Shown here: positions 6,770 through 7,592 of the stretch, piece after piece | Numbering within the stretch: position 1 is the stretch's first letter | Layout: each line of letters begins with the position of its first letter | Source: CAWUJT01 sp963922715 | GTDB taxonomy: Bacteria; Pseudomonadota; Alphaproteobacteria; Rhodobacterales; Rhodobacteraceae | Direction: 5' to 3' | Assembly (NCBI GenBank): GCA_963922715.1 | Contig: CAWUJT010000104.1 | Coordinates: forward strand, 1 to 7,592 | DNA: 7,592 nt | Notes under the pieces: model-generated | What the model was told of the DNA's origin: nothing | Databases searched by the model: none | The model's input: the letters and a program-made list of their open reading frames with translations, nothing else | Program-made: the position numbers and the translations under genes

Positions 6770-7592
6770 ATGGTTCTTTCTGTCACCGATCTGGAAATCA
6801 CCATCGACCGCCGCAAAGGCGGGCCGGTGCGGCCGGTGCGTGGTGTGTCTTTGACCGTCGAGGCCGGACGCACACTGGCCCTGGTGGGGGAATCGGGATG
6901 CGGGAAGTCCATGAGTTGTCTTGCCATTGGTGGGCTTTTGCCACATCGGGCCCAGATCAGCGCAGGACAGATGTTTTTTGAGGGCCAAGACCTTGTCACA
7001 CTGCCACAGCGTCAGGCGCAAAAGCTGCGCCGTCAGGGCATCGCAAGTGTCTTTCAAGACGCCACAGGGGGGCTTAACCCAGTGCGCCGGATCGGTTGGC
7101 AAGTGGCCGAGGCTGTGCGCTTGCGCCGGGGGGCGACTTGGGCGGAGGCCGCGCGCGAAGCCGTGAAGTTATTGGGCCGGGTTGGTTTGCCCGATCCCGA
7201 ACGTCGCGCGGAGGAATATCCGCACCAGTTTTCCGGCGGCATGAACCAGCGCGCCATGATCGCACTGGCCATCGCTGGCAATCCAAAGCTGTTGATCGCT
7301 GATGAGGCCACCACCGCCCTCGATGTCACGCTCCAGGCACAGATCATCGATCTGATCGCGGATCTGCGGGACAGCCTGGGTATGGGGGTGCTTTTTGTCA
7401 CCCACGATCTGGGGCTTGTGGCCCAAAGCGCCGATCGGGTCGCGGTGATGTATGCGGGCCGGGTGGTCGAAAGCGCGGCCGTCACCGATCTGTTTGCCGC
7501 GCCGCGCCATCCCTACACCCACGGGTTGCTCAACGCACTGCCGCATTTCGGCGAAGGTGCGGTCCGGCTGTCCACCATCGAAGGGATCGTGC
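6770..7592 (+). CDS. DppD-like ABC transporter ATP-binding protein (3' truncated)
   Basis: The frame starts at ATG 6770 and stays open to the window end, giving 274 codons. It is an ABC ATPase of the peptide/nickel importer group: Walker A GESGCGKS at residues 40-47, Q-loop VFQD at 94-97 followed by LNP, signature FSGGMNQR at 154-161, Walker B with D-loop LIADEATTALD at 175-185, switch THD with His 212, and the C-terminal HPYT at 247-250 leading into the oligo_HPY region (RLSTIEGIV). The usual DEP is DEA (Ala 180), and the signature carries Asn 159 where Arg is common. Both look compatible with function. It follows the SBP2 hairpin by 11 bases. The end of this segment matches the tail of a DppD-type domain, so about 40-60 more residues or a second fused ATPase half could follow outside the window. 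It probably serves SBP2 with permeases encoded downstream. Confidence 0.93.
   Translation, partial: MVLSVTDLEITIDRRKGGPVRPVRGVSLTVEAGRTLALVGESGCGKSMSCLAIGGLLPHRAQISAGQMFFEGQDLVTLPQRQAQKLRRQGIASVFQDATGGLNPVRRIGWQVAEAVRLRRGATWAEAAREAVKLLGRVGLPDPERRAEEYPHQFSGGMNQRAMIALAIAGNPKLLIADEATTALDVTLQAQIIDLIADLRDSLGMGVLFVTHDLGLVAQSADRVAVMYAGRVVESAAVTDLFAAPRHPYTHGLLNALPHFGEGAVRLSTIEGIV
6822..6839 (+). repeat. Tandem 9-bp in-frame direct repeat
   Basis: GGCCGGTGC occurs twice back to back (6822-6830 and 6831-6839), giving a repeated Pro-Val-Arg near residues 19-24 of the 3' ATPase, just before the GVSL strand. It could be a small slippage duplication, but relatives often have a similar VRAVRGVS segment, so it may be ordinary sequence. 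Confidence 0.4.

Noticed and set aside
7054..7546. Several - strand frames opposite the 3' ATPase gene
   Set aside because: The + strand frame from 6770 carries the full ordered set of ABC ATPase motifs, so the antisense frames are shadows.

Overview
The window looks like alphaproteobacterial DNA, most likely from the Rhodobacteraceae (marine Roseobacter type). This rests on the moderately high GC, the codon use, the AGGAG-type ribosome binding sites and the style of the peptide-type ABC transporter genes. It is inferred from general appearance, not from a marker gene. All seven genes supported here lie on the + strand and are tightly packed, so the window reads as one operon or two abutting operons. 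I see no tRNA, rRNA, CRISPR, insertion sequence or integrase.

Layout: (1) 1-1032, the C-terminal two thirds of a family 5 (peptide/opine/nickel type) substrate-binding protein, SBP1. (2) 1046-1071, a perfect 26-bp palindrome just after its stop. (3) 1091-1918, a cytoplasmic calcineurin-like metallophosphoesterase. (4) 1922-3568, a fused double ATPase (DppD-like plus DppF-like halves in one chain). (5) 3585-4376 and 4373-5104, two different class I SAM-dependent methyltransferases coupled by an ATGA overlap. (6) 5149-6714, a complete second family 5 binding protein, SBP2, with a Sec signal peptide and clearly paralogous to SBP1. (7) 6727-6758, a hairpin plus T-run that looks like a terminator or attenuator. 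(8) 6770 to the window end, a DppD-like ATPase open at its 3' end.

How the parts may work together: the two binding proteins would capture related solutes in the periplasm. The fused ATPase and the second ATPase would power inner-membrane permeases, none of which is encoded here, so they must lie upstream and/or downstream. The phosphoesterase and the two methyltransferases lack signal peptides and sit between transporter genes, so they may act on the imported compound in the cytoplasm. The substrate cannot be read from the sequence. A phosphoester-containing small molecule is a reasonable guess by analogy with the agrocinopine (acc) operon, where a family 5 importer is encoded beside phosphoester-cleaving enzymes. 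Both binding-protein genes are followed by a strong hairpin, which fits the usual need for much more binding protein than membrane components.
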